Shown: positions 53,637 to 64,000 of the stretch, piece by piece
Numbering within the stretch: position 1 is the first letter of the stretch
Layout: the number at the start of each line of letters is the position of its first letter
Assembly (NCBI GenBank): GCA_027563935.2
Contig: CM050449.1
Location: forward strand, 59,351,949 to 59,415,948
Origin: Costus lasius
Taxonomy: Eukaryota; Streptophyta; Magnoliopsida; Zingiberales; Costaceae
DNA: 64,000 nucleotides
Direction of reading: 5' to 3'
The notes under the pieces: generated by a model
What the model was told of the DNA's origin: nothing
Databases searched by the model: none
The model's input: the letters and a program-made list of their open reading frames with translations, nothing else
Program-made: the position numbers and the translations under genes

Positions 53637-55790
53637 CTAATGGTTGAGAAATCTCAAACCCATATTATTACAGTGCTTCTCATGCTTCTGCTGCGCCAGA
53701 GGCTTGGTAAGTGGGTCTGCCAGATTGTCATCTGTATGAACCTTGCATATTTTGATCTCGCCTCGATCAATGATCTCCCGGATAAAGTGAAACCGTCTCT
53801 GTATGTGCTTGGACTTCTGGTGCGACCGTGGTTCCTTTGCTTGTGCAATTGCTCCAGTGTTATCACAGAAGATAACCAAAGGATCAGCACTCGAAGGAAC
53901 GACACCAAGTTCTCTCACGAACTTACGAATCCAAACTGCCTCCTTGGATGCTTCCGAGGCTGCAACATACTCGGCTTCTGTTGTGGAATCAGCAACAGTT
54001 GACTGTTTGAAACTTTTCCACACCACTGCTCCACCATTCAAGCTAAAAACATAGCCTGATTGCGATCGGAAATCATCCTGGTCCGACTGGAACGAAGCGT
54101 CAGTATATCCCTCTATACTGAGTTCTTCCTGACCACCATATATCAAGAACATATCTTTGGTCCTCCGCAGATATTTTAAAATGTTCTTGACCGCAATCCA
54201 GTGCGCCAAACCTGGATTACTTTGGAATCGACTGGTTACGCTTAACCCGTAAGCGACGTCTGGGCGAGTACACAACATCGCATACATAATGGATCCAATA
54301 GCCGAAGCATAAGGCGTATTGTCCATTTCATCTTTCTCAGTCTGTGTTTGTGGACACTGACTCTTCGAAAGATTCAGACCATGTCTGACTGGAAGATATC
54401 CACGTTTAGAATTCTCTAAATGGAATCTCTCCAGGACCTTATCGATGTAAGTACTCTGGCACAGCCCGAGAAGCCTCTTAGATCTATCCCTGTAGATCTT
54501 CACACCTAGTACATAGGCTGCTTCTCCTAAATCTTTCATCTGGAAACATTTTCCTAACCATGCTTTAACAGCATGCAGTTCAGGAATATCATTTCCAATA
54601 ATCAAGATATCATCGACGTAGAGGATTAGGAATGTAATCACGCTCCCACTAAACCTCTTATATACACACGGGTCATCCTCGTTCTTGATGAAACCAAACT
54701 CAGAGATTGATTCATCAAAACGAATGTTCCAGCTTCTTGATGCTTGTTTAAGTCCATAAATGGACTTCTTTAACTTGCATATTTTATGACGATCTGATGG
54801 ATTAGTGAAACCCTCAGGTTGTGTCATATACACATCCTCATCCAGATTTCCATTAAGGAAAGCTGTTTTCACATCCATCTGCCAGATCTCATAGTCGTAA
54901 TATGCTGCTATCGCGAAAAGAATCCGAATAGACTTAAACATGGCTACAGGAGAGAAAGTTTCATCATAATCTATCCCGTAGATTTGTTTGAAACCTTTCG
55001 CTACTAGCCTGCCTTTATAGGTAACTACGTTACCATCCATGTCAATCTTCTTCTTGAAGATCCATTTACAGCCTATAGGGATTACTCCCGGAGGCGGATC
55101 AACCAAATCCCAGACCTGGTTATCTGACATGGAGTCCATTTCGGCTCGCATAGCTTCAAGCCATCTAGCTGACTCCGGTCCACTGACCGCATCCGCATAA
55201 GTGAGGGGTTCATCATTATCAATGATGTAGACTCCGTCATAGCGCTCAGGCTGTCGACGGATCCTACCCGATCTTCGCGGTTCCCGTGATATTTGAGCCT
55301 CAGGTTGCTCAATAACCTGATCTACCGGCTCAGGCTCATCCAACTGTGCTTGACTACTTTGTCCTTCCTCTGGATTCTCATCCAGCTTTATTTCTCTCCC
55401 ACTGGCCTCTTGCAGAAGAAACTCCTTCTCAAGAAATATGGCCGTCCGAGCAACAAAAACCTTGTTCTCTTTGGGATCGTAGAAATAATAACCCTTAGTT
55501 TCCTTAGGGTAACCGACAAAGATACATTTCTCAGATCTGCTCTCTAGTTTCCCAGAGGCGAGCTTTTTGACATAAGCCTCGCAACCCCAGATCCTGATAA
55601 ATGTCAAGCTAGGCTGTTTCCCATACCATAACTCATATGGCGTCTTTAAAACTGCCTTGGATGGCACTCGGTTTAGTACCTTTGCAGCTGTTTCCAGTGC
55701 AAAACCCCAAAAGGAATATGGAAGAGTAGCCTGACTCATCATAGAACGAACCATATCAAGTAACGTTCTATTTCTCCTCTCGGACACACC
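53637..55790 (-). CDS. pol: Copia D integrase end, reverse transcriptase, RNase H
   Basis: 716 codons in the same frame as the upstream half. The displayed start codon (GTG of GVSERR) is not a real initiation site. It has the catalytic E of integrase in GVSERRNRT, then GYYFYDPKENKVFVA, SGRIRRQPERYDG, RT with QMDVKTAFLNG and YVDD (about residue 391), RNase H GYTDASFQSDQDD (about 562), STTEAEYVAASEA and the MGLRFLNH end. No internal lesion. Confidence 0.93.
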   Translation of the reverse strand, partial: GVSERRNRTLLDMVRSMMSQATLPYSFWGFALETAAKVLNRVPSKAVLKTPYELWYGKQPSLTFIRIWGCEAYVKKLASGKLESRSEKCIFVGYPKETKGYYFYDPKENKVFVARTAIFLEKEFLLQEASGREIKLDENPEEGQSSQAQLDEPEPVDQVIEQPEAQISREPRRSGRIRRQPERYDGVYIIDNDEPLTYADAVSGPESARWLEAMRAEMDSMSDNQVWDLVDPPPGVIPIGCKWIFKKKIDMDGNVVTYKGRLVAKGFKQIYGIDYDETFSPVAMFKSIRILFAIAAYYDYEIWQMDVKTAFLNGNLDEDVYMTQPEGFTNPSDRHKICKLKKSIYGLKQASRSWNIRFDESISEFGFIKNEDDPCVYKRFSGSVITFLILYVDDILIIGNDIPELHAVKAWLGKCFQMKDLGEAAYVLGVKIYRDRSKRLLGLCQSTYIDKVLERFHLENSKRGYLPVRHGLNLSKSQCPQTQTEKDEMDNTPYASAIGSIMYAMLCTRPDVAYGLSVTSRFQSNPGLAHWIAVKNILKYLRRTKDMFLIYGGQEELSIEGYTDASFQSDQDDFRSQSGYVFSLNGGAVVWKSFKQSTVADSTTEAEYVAASEASKEAVWIRKFVRELGVVPSSADPLVIFCDNTGAIAQAKEPRSHQKSKHIQRRFHFIREIIDRGEIKICKVHTDDNLADPLTKPLAQQKHEKHCNNMGLRFLNH

Positions 55791-57521
55791 ATTCTATTGC
55801 GGTGTTCCTGGCGGAGTGAGCTGTGAGATAATCCCACACTCCTTCAGATAGTCAGTAAACGCATGACTCAGGTATTCACCACCTCGATCAGAACGAAGTG
55901 CCTTGATATTTCGGCCTAACTGATTTTGTACTTCATTTTTGAACTCTTTGAACTTGTCAAAAGATTCACTTTTATGTCTCATTAAATAGACATATCCATA
56001 TCTACTGAAATCATCAGTAAAGGTAATGAAGTACTGATAGCCACCTCTGGCATGTTTACTAAAAGGCCCACACACATCACTGTGTATAAGGTCAAGTAAA
56101 CCTGAAGTCCTTTGACCTTTGTTAAGAAAAGGAGACTTCGTCATTTTACCCATCAAACAAGCTTTGCATGTATCAATCTCCTCATAGGAGAATGATCCCA
56201 GCAGTCCATGTTCATGCAACCGCTTAATGCGCTTCTCGTTTATATGGCCTAAACGACTATGCCATAGCAAGGTGCTGTCATCAGCATACTTGGCTTTCTT
56301 ATTATCAATGTTTTGTATAGAATTTTCCATGTCCAACATGTATAACCCATTGTTAATTGAACCAGTTGCATACACAATATTATCATGAGATAAAACACAC
56401 TTTGAAATCTTGCATTCAAAGGCAAATCCTTTCCTGACAAGAGCAGGAATAGAGATAATATTCTTGGTAATACTGGGTACAAAATAACAATTGTTTAATT
56501 CTAATACAATGCCAGATGGTAAAGTAATGAAATAGTCTCCTACAGCAACAGCAGCAACCCGTGCCCCGTTTCCAACTCGTAGGTCTACCTCATGCTGTCC
56601 CACCTGCCTTCTTCTCTTGAGTTCCTGTACATTTGAACAAATGTGAACTCCACATGCAGTGTCTAACACCCATGAAATAGTAGAAGAAGATAACATGACC
56701 TCAGTCACATATATACCTGAGCCAGAAGCGATGCTTCCCCTCTTATCTCCTTGGAGCGCTTTACAGTCCTTTTTCCAGTGACCCAGCTGGCCACAGTGGA
56801 AACACCTGTTGTCCTTCGACCTCTTCTCCTTCTGTTTCAGAGCCTTGCTGTAATTCTTGACAGGGGCCTTGCCCTTCTTCCCCTTCTTCTTGTTCCTTGA
56901 AGGAACCATCAAGACAGAGGTTGAAGGCTTACCCTTCAGAGTTTCCTCAGTAGTCAAGAGCATATTCAACAGCTCTGCCGGCGTACAATCGATCTTGTTC
57001 ATATTAAAATTAATAATGAACGCATCGAAAGAAGGCGGGAGAGACTGCAGAATAATATCCACAGCAAGCTCCTGGTTGATGGTATGCCCCAGTTTCTCCA
57101 GAGCCTCCTTGTGCCCAATCATCTTGAGCACGTGAGCTCCCACTGGGCTCCCCTCAGCCAGTTTGCTCTGAAAGAAGAGCTTCGTCAGATTATAGCGCTC
57201 AGTCCTCGCCTGTGCAGCATACAGCATCTTGAGGTTCGCTATAATTTCTATAGCCGACATATCCTCATGCTGACGCTGCAGCGGTGGCGTCATAGACGCT
57301 AGCATCAGGCAAGCGACATCAATGCTATCATTGACGTGCTTTTCGTAGGCATCCCGAACCGCCCTTGCGGCGTTCGGAGCGGGCTGCGGCGGTATCGCCG
57401 TCTCGAGGACATACAGTTTCCTCTCTGCCTTAAGAACAATCTTAAGGTGTCCGAACCAGTCAGAGAAGTTCGGCCCAGCAAACTTCTCCCTTTCCAGTAG
57501 GGATCGCACATTGAAGCTCAT
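55791..57521 (-). CDS. gag-pol: Copia D gag, protease, integrase (ends at a TAG)
   Basis: ATG at 57,521. Capsid, CCHC CFHCGQLGHWKKDC (about residue 240), LDTACGVHICSN protease, zinc domain, HSDVCGP and RSDRGGEY (about 542). At 55,791-55,793 the tryptophan codon in the invariant PQWNG motif, a few residues before the catalytic glutamate, is TAG. Reading resumes in the same frame after it. This is the only lesion I see in D; A and C have tryptophan here. The change is TGG to TAG, a G-to-A transition on the coding strand. Confidence 0.93.
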
Positions 57522-59395
57522 GGTGTTCGTTGCTGCAGGAATCTACAACAAGCAAGAACAGCAAGGTCATTATCAATGTTTCAGAATCAATCCAGGACTT
57601 AAGAAAGATTCTTTTCTCACTATTTTGTCTGACTGAAAAATCCAGTAAACAGTCCGAAAGAGTAACACTCTTTTAGTGAGATGGGATCCAGATTTCATAC
57701 TTGGTCTCCGCGTCCCGCTCAGGCGAGATAAGATACACAGAGATGACAAGCACTAATTTCTGGTAGGCTGTCCCAGCCAATCGCCAACCCGTGCGATTCC
57801 CCTTCATCTTGGCAATCCAGCAGACTGTGCCAATTGAGTTGGTACAACACAGTCTCTGATCCCAGAGATGGCTGCCTCCATGTGCTACCATATGCGCCAC
57901 ATATGTAGCCTACATGGTCAAGCTGACCCGACCTACTCCCTGGACCACCACGTGCTATGCTGAGCAACGAGAGGGGATAAATCCCAACTCTGTAACACGC
58001 AGGTGAAATCCAGCACCGTCTGAAGATAGATGGACGTGCCCACTGAGTGGGTTCAACACGGCTCCAACGATAATCAGAAAGGTGAGGTTTCGCGTCAGAA
58101 GGCTTACGAGCTTGATATATTAGCGTTGGATTTTAACGGTCTTTTATCTTCTTACTATCAGGCATGCCTATGGCTATAGCAGAAGATAAACATAAACATG
58201 CAATTCTAATTATTAGCAATAAGTAGAAAGCATGATCTTATGTGGTAAAAGCCCATGAACCCTAGTAAGACCTTAATGTTACTTAAGTCTTCACTTGAGC
58301 TTCATTGCATCTCATCTGGTCCAACCCAGTGCCCCAGCGCCAAGAGCACCACAGGTGCACCACCAGGTGAATGCCCCTCTTGGATGTGTGCCTTTGTACT
58401 CTTGTCTAATCAAAGTACATTTGATCTATCTAGACAAGGTTGACTCGCAGGTCAACTACATTTCATAAATTAAAACAATGTGATTCGCAGATCACAAAAA
58501 TTAACTTATAATTTACCAGGCACGCAGGCCCCAGCACAGCACACAATATGGGCAACCCACATAAGACTAAATAAACAAGCATATGGTTCAATCAACATGT
58601 GATCCAATCATCTTGAAATTAAAAGTTTTGAAAACCCCATGGCATCAATTTTAATTTCCTTATGAGCCCTACAACCTTACAATGGTCCATTGATAGGGAT
58701 CCACTCAACCATCTAGTTAGATCCATTGCCCTTGCATGCACCGAGTCCTAACTGACCCGAGTTGACCTAATGGTCAACCATGCATGCGTCAAGGGCTGAA
58801 CTACCCCCATGAGTTTTGGCAAGCGGGTGTGACCCCGGGCCTAACTCAAGTGTGTTCAGTAGTGTCTCAACCAGACCTCGCTACACGCCCTAGATGCAGT
58901 CAACCTATAGCCACCTTGTGCTTGCGCATAGGTGCTATCAGGTTAACCCATCTGAGCTGTCAGATGGTCTGATCAGACTTGGATCTAACCTAGTGGTGAC
59001 TTCAACCCCATCAACCCATCTAAGGGTTTAATGTAGTGGCACCTTAGATCTAATCAAGCGCGCAAGATGTAAGTTTTAGAAAACTTTTAGAACGTGCGCA
59101 AATAAACAAACAACATGCTTGATAACCCTTAGATCTAAGGGGGTCCCCTTCAAGGGGGAGCGCATACTTTAGGGGGTCCCCTTCAAGGGGGAGCGCATAC
59201 TTTAGGGGGTCCCCTTCAAGGGGGAGCGCAAACTACATGTCAACATATGATACAAGCGCAACCTTCATGCAACCATGATACAAGCGCAACCATCATGTAA
59301 CCAAAGTAAGCGCAACCATCATGTAACCAAAGTAAGCGCAACCAACATGGATCACAAAATCGTAAAGCAATCATATAGATCATATGGAGAGCCTA
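57522..59395 (-). other. Untranslated leader of copia D
   Basis: Non-coding leader, collinear with A's but about 35 bp shorter and diverged. It holds the 33-bp minisatellite at 59,138-59,236. Confidence 0.8.
59138..59236 (-). repeat. 33-bp tandem repeat, three units, built from an LTR-end hairpin
   Basis: Units start at 59,138, 59,171 and 59,204. Each contains GGTCCCCTTCAAGGGGGAGCG, the end of an E-type copia LTR (62,079-62,099), including its CCCCTT/AAGGGG inverted repeat. D's own LTR end is different (CCCCT, six-base loop, AGGGG). Confidence 0.92.
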
Positions 59396-59407
59396 GCTCT
59401 GATACCA
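59396..59407 (-). promoter_or_regulatory. Primer-binding site of copia D (initiator tRNA-Met)
   Basis: TGGTATCAGAGC on the minus strand, two bases from the 5' LTR end. Confidence 0.95.
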
Positions 59408-59409
59408 AT

Positions 59410-61079
59410 TGATGGAACCCCTAATCTAAGGGGGAAAGAAACCCTAAACATGCGCATCTAGCATGCATAGCGGAAAGAGGGCTTCAAGTAGATCGCATAT
59501 GAACTATATGTTAACTTAATTCAACTTAAGATCAAGTTTTGATCTTACCAATGCCATGGATTGGATGGCGGCTTGGAATGAGAGAGAGCAAGCGAGATCT
59601 CCTCCAAAGAATACACACACCAAGTGATGAAGGCTTCCAACTTGCGCAACTTTGTGCTAGCAAAATGCCAAGTTGTCCTTCTCGAGTGGTAGGGATGAAG
59701 ATGATGCTTTTGCCGGTTCTGCTCTTGTCGTCCACCCCAAGCTTCTCTCAAGTCTCGCCGAGCAAGAGCAAAACGCAAGGAGACAAGGGATGAATGAGCT
59801 CAAGCCGTTTTGGCGTTTCAAGGAGCCATGCGCTCAATGACTTTCCAAATTTGGAAACTCCATTAAGCCATGCGTTCTCCTCTTCAAGCAAACCGCCCAA
59901 AACGCTTATGGATCGAACCATGGGTTCACCCATGTAAACCGGTTCAATCCAAATTGGTCCAAACCAAAGCAATCGGTCTAGATCAACCAAACCCTAAGGT
60001 TTCCAATCCAACCGTTCATCTTATGATGCTCTTGATCTCACCGATCTAGCATCAATACTCTCGATCGAAGCTTACCGATCTCAAGCCCTAATCAATCAAA
60101 CATGATCAAGCTAGATCTCACTTACAATCAGAGTCTATATCCCTTTAAACTGAACCCAAATAATTCAGTCCACACGATCTGACTCAAAGAAAGCCATATC
60201 ACCAAATTGTGTGACCCTGAGGGTTTCCTTTAAACGTCGGTAACGATAACTTACGTTATCACGATCAGTGAGGGGTATCTAGCAACACATCACTGTCTCC
60301 CGATATAAAGGAAAGAGTCTTCCAAGACTCCACCCAAACCATAGCATAAGTGTGAATCAACTCACTTGGCATACATGATTCCTTTGCCACTGGATGTTCT
60401 TATTGGACAAGCATGTCAAGCCTGTAACTCCAATACGATGAGCATGATTAGATCAGATGAACATAGTCATCTGGGTATGGCCATACACTTCCTCAATCAT
60501 CTCATATAGGGGGGCCCTCTAGAACATCACACTCCTTAAACAAGGAGACGGCAATCCTTTATCTATCACAAGTGCCCTAACCTGACTCAAGCTCACCATC
60601 CAAGATAGTCTATAATCATTATGTTTCAAATGATATTGAACTACCTCAAAACAATGACAATCATCATTTAGAAACACAAGTGATCTCAAGTCAAAGGACA
60701 TGTGCCACTTAGTGCTTACAAGGATCATTCACATTGTGACAAGCAATGGAATATCCCAGTAGGGTCTGTCCAGTACATCCAATGTACCCATGAGTCTACA
60801 TCTTATTCCATGCTCGAAGCATCCTATAAGATTAGCACTCATATCAGTCTCAATCATATCAAGGCTGTCTCAAGTTCACCAAGATATCTCGACTAAGGAC
60901 TTATAGCCTGTCAGCCTAGCTGAACAGCTTTGAGACATTATTCAGAAGTACACTTATTACAGCAGACAAGGTAACAACCTGAATAATAACCATGCCTTTT
61001 ATAAACATAAGAGTTTATTACATGATACTTTTACAATCCCAAAGGCCTCAAACATTAGCCTTAAGGGCATACCCCAACA
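59410..61079 (-). repeat. 5' LTR of copia D
   Basis: 1,670 bp, same as 51,947-53,616 in all stretches compared. Confidence 0.95.
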
Positions 61080-62073
61080 GGGCGTGCCCACTGAGTGGGT
61101 ACAACACGGCCCCAACGATAGTCAGAACAGTGAGGTTTCGCGCCAGAAGGCATTACGTGCTTGATATTTTAGCGTTGGATTTTAATGGTCTTTTATCTTC
61201 TTACTATCAGGCAAATCCTATGGCTATAGCAGAAGATAAATAACTCATGCAATTCTAATTATTTAGAAAATAAAAGAAAGCATGGATCTTATGTGGTAAA
61301 AGCCCATAGAGCCTAAGTAAGACCTTAAATCAACTTAAGTCTTCACTTGCTCTTCTTGGGTCTTTTGCATCTCATCTGGTCCAACCCAGGGCCCTAGCGC
61401 TCAATGCAGCTCAGGTGCGCCCACCAGGTGAATGCGCCTGTCCTAGGGTCGAACCCTAGACTTCCCACCTGGAAAAGCCTTAGCTGCATGCACCTCTGTC
61501 ATGTGTGCTTTGAACTCTTGTCTGATTAAAATACATTTTAATCTATCTAGACAAGATTGACTCGCAGGTCAATTATACAATAAATTAATTAGAAATGTGA
61601 TGCGCAGATCACAATAATATTAATTTACAATTTACCAGGCTCGCAGGCCCCAGCACAGCACACATTAAAGGGCAACCCACATAAGATTAAATAAACAAGC
61701 ATCATGGCATCATTCAATCAACATGTGATCCATTACAAAGAAAATAAAATTTTGAAAACCCATTGGCATCAATTTTAATTTTCTTATGTGCCCTACAACC
61801 TTACAACGGTCCATTGATAGGGATCCACTCAGCAATCTAGTTAGATCCATGCCCTTGCATGCACCAAGTCATAACTGACTCGAGTTGACCTAATGGTCAA
61901 CCATGCATGCGCCAAGGGCTGAACAACCATCATGAGTTCTGGCAAGCGGGTGTGACCCCGGGCCTAACTCATGTGTGTTCATTAGTTGTCTCAACCAGAC
62001 CTCGCTACACGCCTGTGATGCAATCGACCTATAGCCACCTCGTGCTTGCGCACAGGTGCCATCTGGTCGATCC
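61080..62073 (-). other. Copia C leader, distal part
   Basis: It starts with the right GGGCG duplication and matches A's leader (about 14,402-15,395), ending mid-leader at GGTCGATCC where element E is inserted. Non-coding. C's primer-binding site and 5' LTR must lie beyond the window. Confidence 0.85.
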
Positions 62074-63757
62074 TGTTGGGTCCCCTTCAAGGGGGAGCGA
62101 AACCCTAAGCATGCGCAAATCAAAGTACTTGCATGGGCGGAATTAGGGTTTCTATAGGATCGCATGTTCTATATAATCAACTTTGATTTAATTGAAAGAT
62201 CATGAGAAGATCTCACCATAGCCATGGGTGGATGGAGCCTTGGAAGCAAAGAGTCGAATGCTTCTTCTCCAAAGGTGACGCACACAACAATGAAGATGGC
62301 TTGCTCCTTTGAATCCTTTGTGCTAGCAAAGCTTTTCAAAGGGTCCTTGATCGTTGGAAAAGAAAGATGAGATGATATCTCCCTTGGCCGAAAGCTCTCT
62401 TCTTCCTCTTCGTCTAAGCTCTTCACCACACACGAGAGAGCTCCAAAGATTAGAGCCGTTGAGGCAAGCATATGCGTTTTGGCGTTACAAGACTTCCATA
62501 AAAGGAAGGTCATGAAGCCATGCGTTCATGGCTTTGAACTAATCCAAAACGCAAACTTAATTGAACCATGCGTTCACATATGTGAACCGGTTCAATTGAA
62601 GTTGGTCCAATTTCAATTGGTCCAAAGACCAAATCGAACCAAGCCAAGCCATGGTCTAGATCTCCCTTGAACCAAATGGTTCAAGATCTAACCGATCATC
62701 TCTCGATGCTCTTGATCTCACCGATCTAGCATCCACACTCTCGATCGAAGCTTACCGATCTCAAGCCCTAATCAATCAAACATGATCAGACCAGATCTCA
62801 CTTACAATCAGAGGTTAAATCCCTTTCAACTGAACCAAAACAATTCAGTCCACACGATCTGACTTAAGTAAGCCATTTCATCAAATTGTGCGACCCTGAG
62901 GGTTTTCTTTAAATGTCGGTAACGATAACTTACGTTATCACGATCAGTGAGAGGTATCTAGCAACACATCACTATCTCCCGATATAAAGGAAAGAGTCTT
63001 CCAAGACTACACCCAAACCACAGCACAAGTGTGAATCAACTTCACAAGGCATGCATGTATCCTTTGCCACTAGATGTTCTTATTGGACAAGCGGGTCAAG
63101 CTTGTAACTCCAATATGATGAGCATGATTAGATCAGATGAACATAGTCACCTGGGTATGGCCATACACTTTCTCAATCATCTCATCTAGGGGGCCCCTAT
63201 AGAACATCACACTCCTTGAACAAGGAGACGGCAATCCTATATCTATCACTAGTGTCCCAACCTGACTCATGATCATTATCCAAGATAGTCTATAACCATT
63301 ATCTTTCAAATGATATTGAACTACCTCAAAACAATGACAATCATCATTTAGAAACACAAGTGATCTCAAGTCAGAGGACATGTGCCACTTAGTGCAAACA
63401 AGGATTATTCACATTGTGACAAGCAATTGAATATCCTAGTAGGGTCTGTCCAGTACATCCAATGTACCCATGAGTCTACATCTTATTCTATGCTCAGAGC
63501 ATCCTATAAGATTAGAACACATATTAGTCTCAATCATATCAAGGCTGTCTCATGTTCACCAAGATATCTCGACTAAGGACATATAGCATGTCAGCCTAGC
63601 TGAACAGCTTTGAGACATTATTCAGAAGTACACTTATTACAGCAGACAAGGTAACAAACTGAATAACAACCATTGCCTTTATAAACAAAAGTGTTTATAC
63701 ATGATACTGTTACAATCCCAAGGCCTCAAACATTAGCCTTAAGGGCATACTCCAACA
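62074..63757 (-). mobile_element. Copia E 3' LTR
   Basis: 1,684 bp, starting TGTTGGGTCCCC on the plus strand and ending CCAACA next to the polypurine tract. The terminal inverted repeat CCCCTT/AAGGGG is at 62,082-62,094. The left flank GATCC or CGATC is the candidate target duplication. Confidence 0.9.
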
Positions 63758-63777
63758 ATCTCCCACTTGCACTTAAT

Positions 63778-64000
63778 CTAATGGTTGAGAAATCTCAAAC
63801 CCATATTATTACAGTGCTTCTCATGCTTCTGCTGCGCCAGAGGCTTGGTAAGTGGGTCAGCCAGATTGTCATCTGTATGAACCTTGCAAATTTTGATCTC
63901 GCCACGATCAATGATCTCCCGGATCAAGTGAAACCGTCTCTGTATGTGCTTGGACTTCTGGTGCGACCGTGGTTCCTTTGCTTGTGCAATGGCTCCAGTG
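63778..64000 (-). CDS. pol: Copia E RNase H C-terminus (runs off window)
   Basis: The last ~74 codons of a copia polyprotein on the minus strand, matching the C-terminal ends of A, C and D (HIQRRFHLIREIIDRGEIKI-type segment to MGLRFLNH), with no stop visible before the normal end. It directly precedes the polypurine tract and 3' LTR. The rest of E lies to the right. Confidence 0.85.
   Translation of the reverse strand, partial: TGAIAQAKEPRSHQKSKHIQRRFHLIREIIDRGEIKICKVHTDDNLADPLTKPLAQQKHEKHCNNMGLRFLNH

Larger units (their letters stand above)
51947..61079 (-). mobile_element. Full-length copia retrotransposon D, youngest insertion
   Basis: 9,133 bp with two 1,670-bp LTRs in which I saw no difference in the stretches compared. 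Flanked by GGGCG at 51,942-51,946 and 61,080-61,084. Internal polyprotein open apart from one stop. It inserted into the leader of copia C. Confidence 0.96.

Overview
This is plant nuclear DNA made entirely of nested LTR retrotransposons. I found no host gene, rRNA, tRNA or CRISPR array. The evidence is plant-type Ty1/copia (Angela/BARE-like) and Ty3/gypsy (Athila and Tekay/Del-like chromovirus) polyproteins, primer-binding sites matching initiator tRNA-Met or (for Athila) probably tRNA-Asp, polypurine tracts and 5-bp target-site duplications. It fits intergenic DNA of a flowering plant with a repeat-rich genome; the species cannot be told from the sequence.

The outermost layer is a decayed gypsy element X (30,094-31,256, minus), which carries two nests.

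Left nest: Athila2 (minus; 3' LTR remnant 17,839-18,557, 5' LTR 28,223-30,093) sits in X. It keeps gag-protease but has lost RT, RNase H and integrase. Athila1 (plus; 47-17,838, with its start outside the window) appears to sit in Athila2's 3' LTR. A full-length copia element A (8,283-17,510, minus, TSD ATGAA) sits in Athila1's 3' LTR, and the end of another copia LTR (1-46) sits in its 5' LTR. Two solo copia LTRs (18,639-20,263, TSD CAATG; 20,400-22,083, TSD TGTAT) sit in Athila2's 3' untranslated part.

Right nest: copia element C (minus, 31,257 to beyond the right edge) is cut by five insertions. These are a solo copia LTR (32,946-34,640, TSD AAGGG), a young complete chromovirus G (36,213-45,067), a 3'-truncated gypsy T (45,800-49,803, flanked by GAAGT), a very young full-length copia D (51,947-61,079, TSD GGGCG, LTRs alike in everything I compared) and copia E (62,074 onward).

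No element is fully intact. D has one visible nonsense codon in integrase, G one frameshift and one stop, A one stop and one frameshift, and Athila1 many lesions including lost catalytic residues.

The most unusual signals are RNA-like structures in the LTRs. The Athila LTRs carry five consecutive hairpins with CAC/GTG tips and GNRA loops, whose stems differ but stay paired between hairpins and between the two elements. Athila LTRs also contain tandem modules of roughly 65-73 bp built from TACGG/CCGTA palindromes, which recur inside Athila2. The copia LTRs end in a CCCCT/AGGGG hairpin whose loop varies, and D's leader carries three tandem copies of it.
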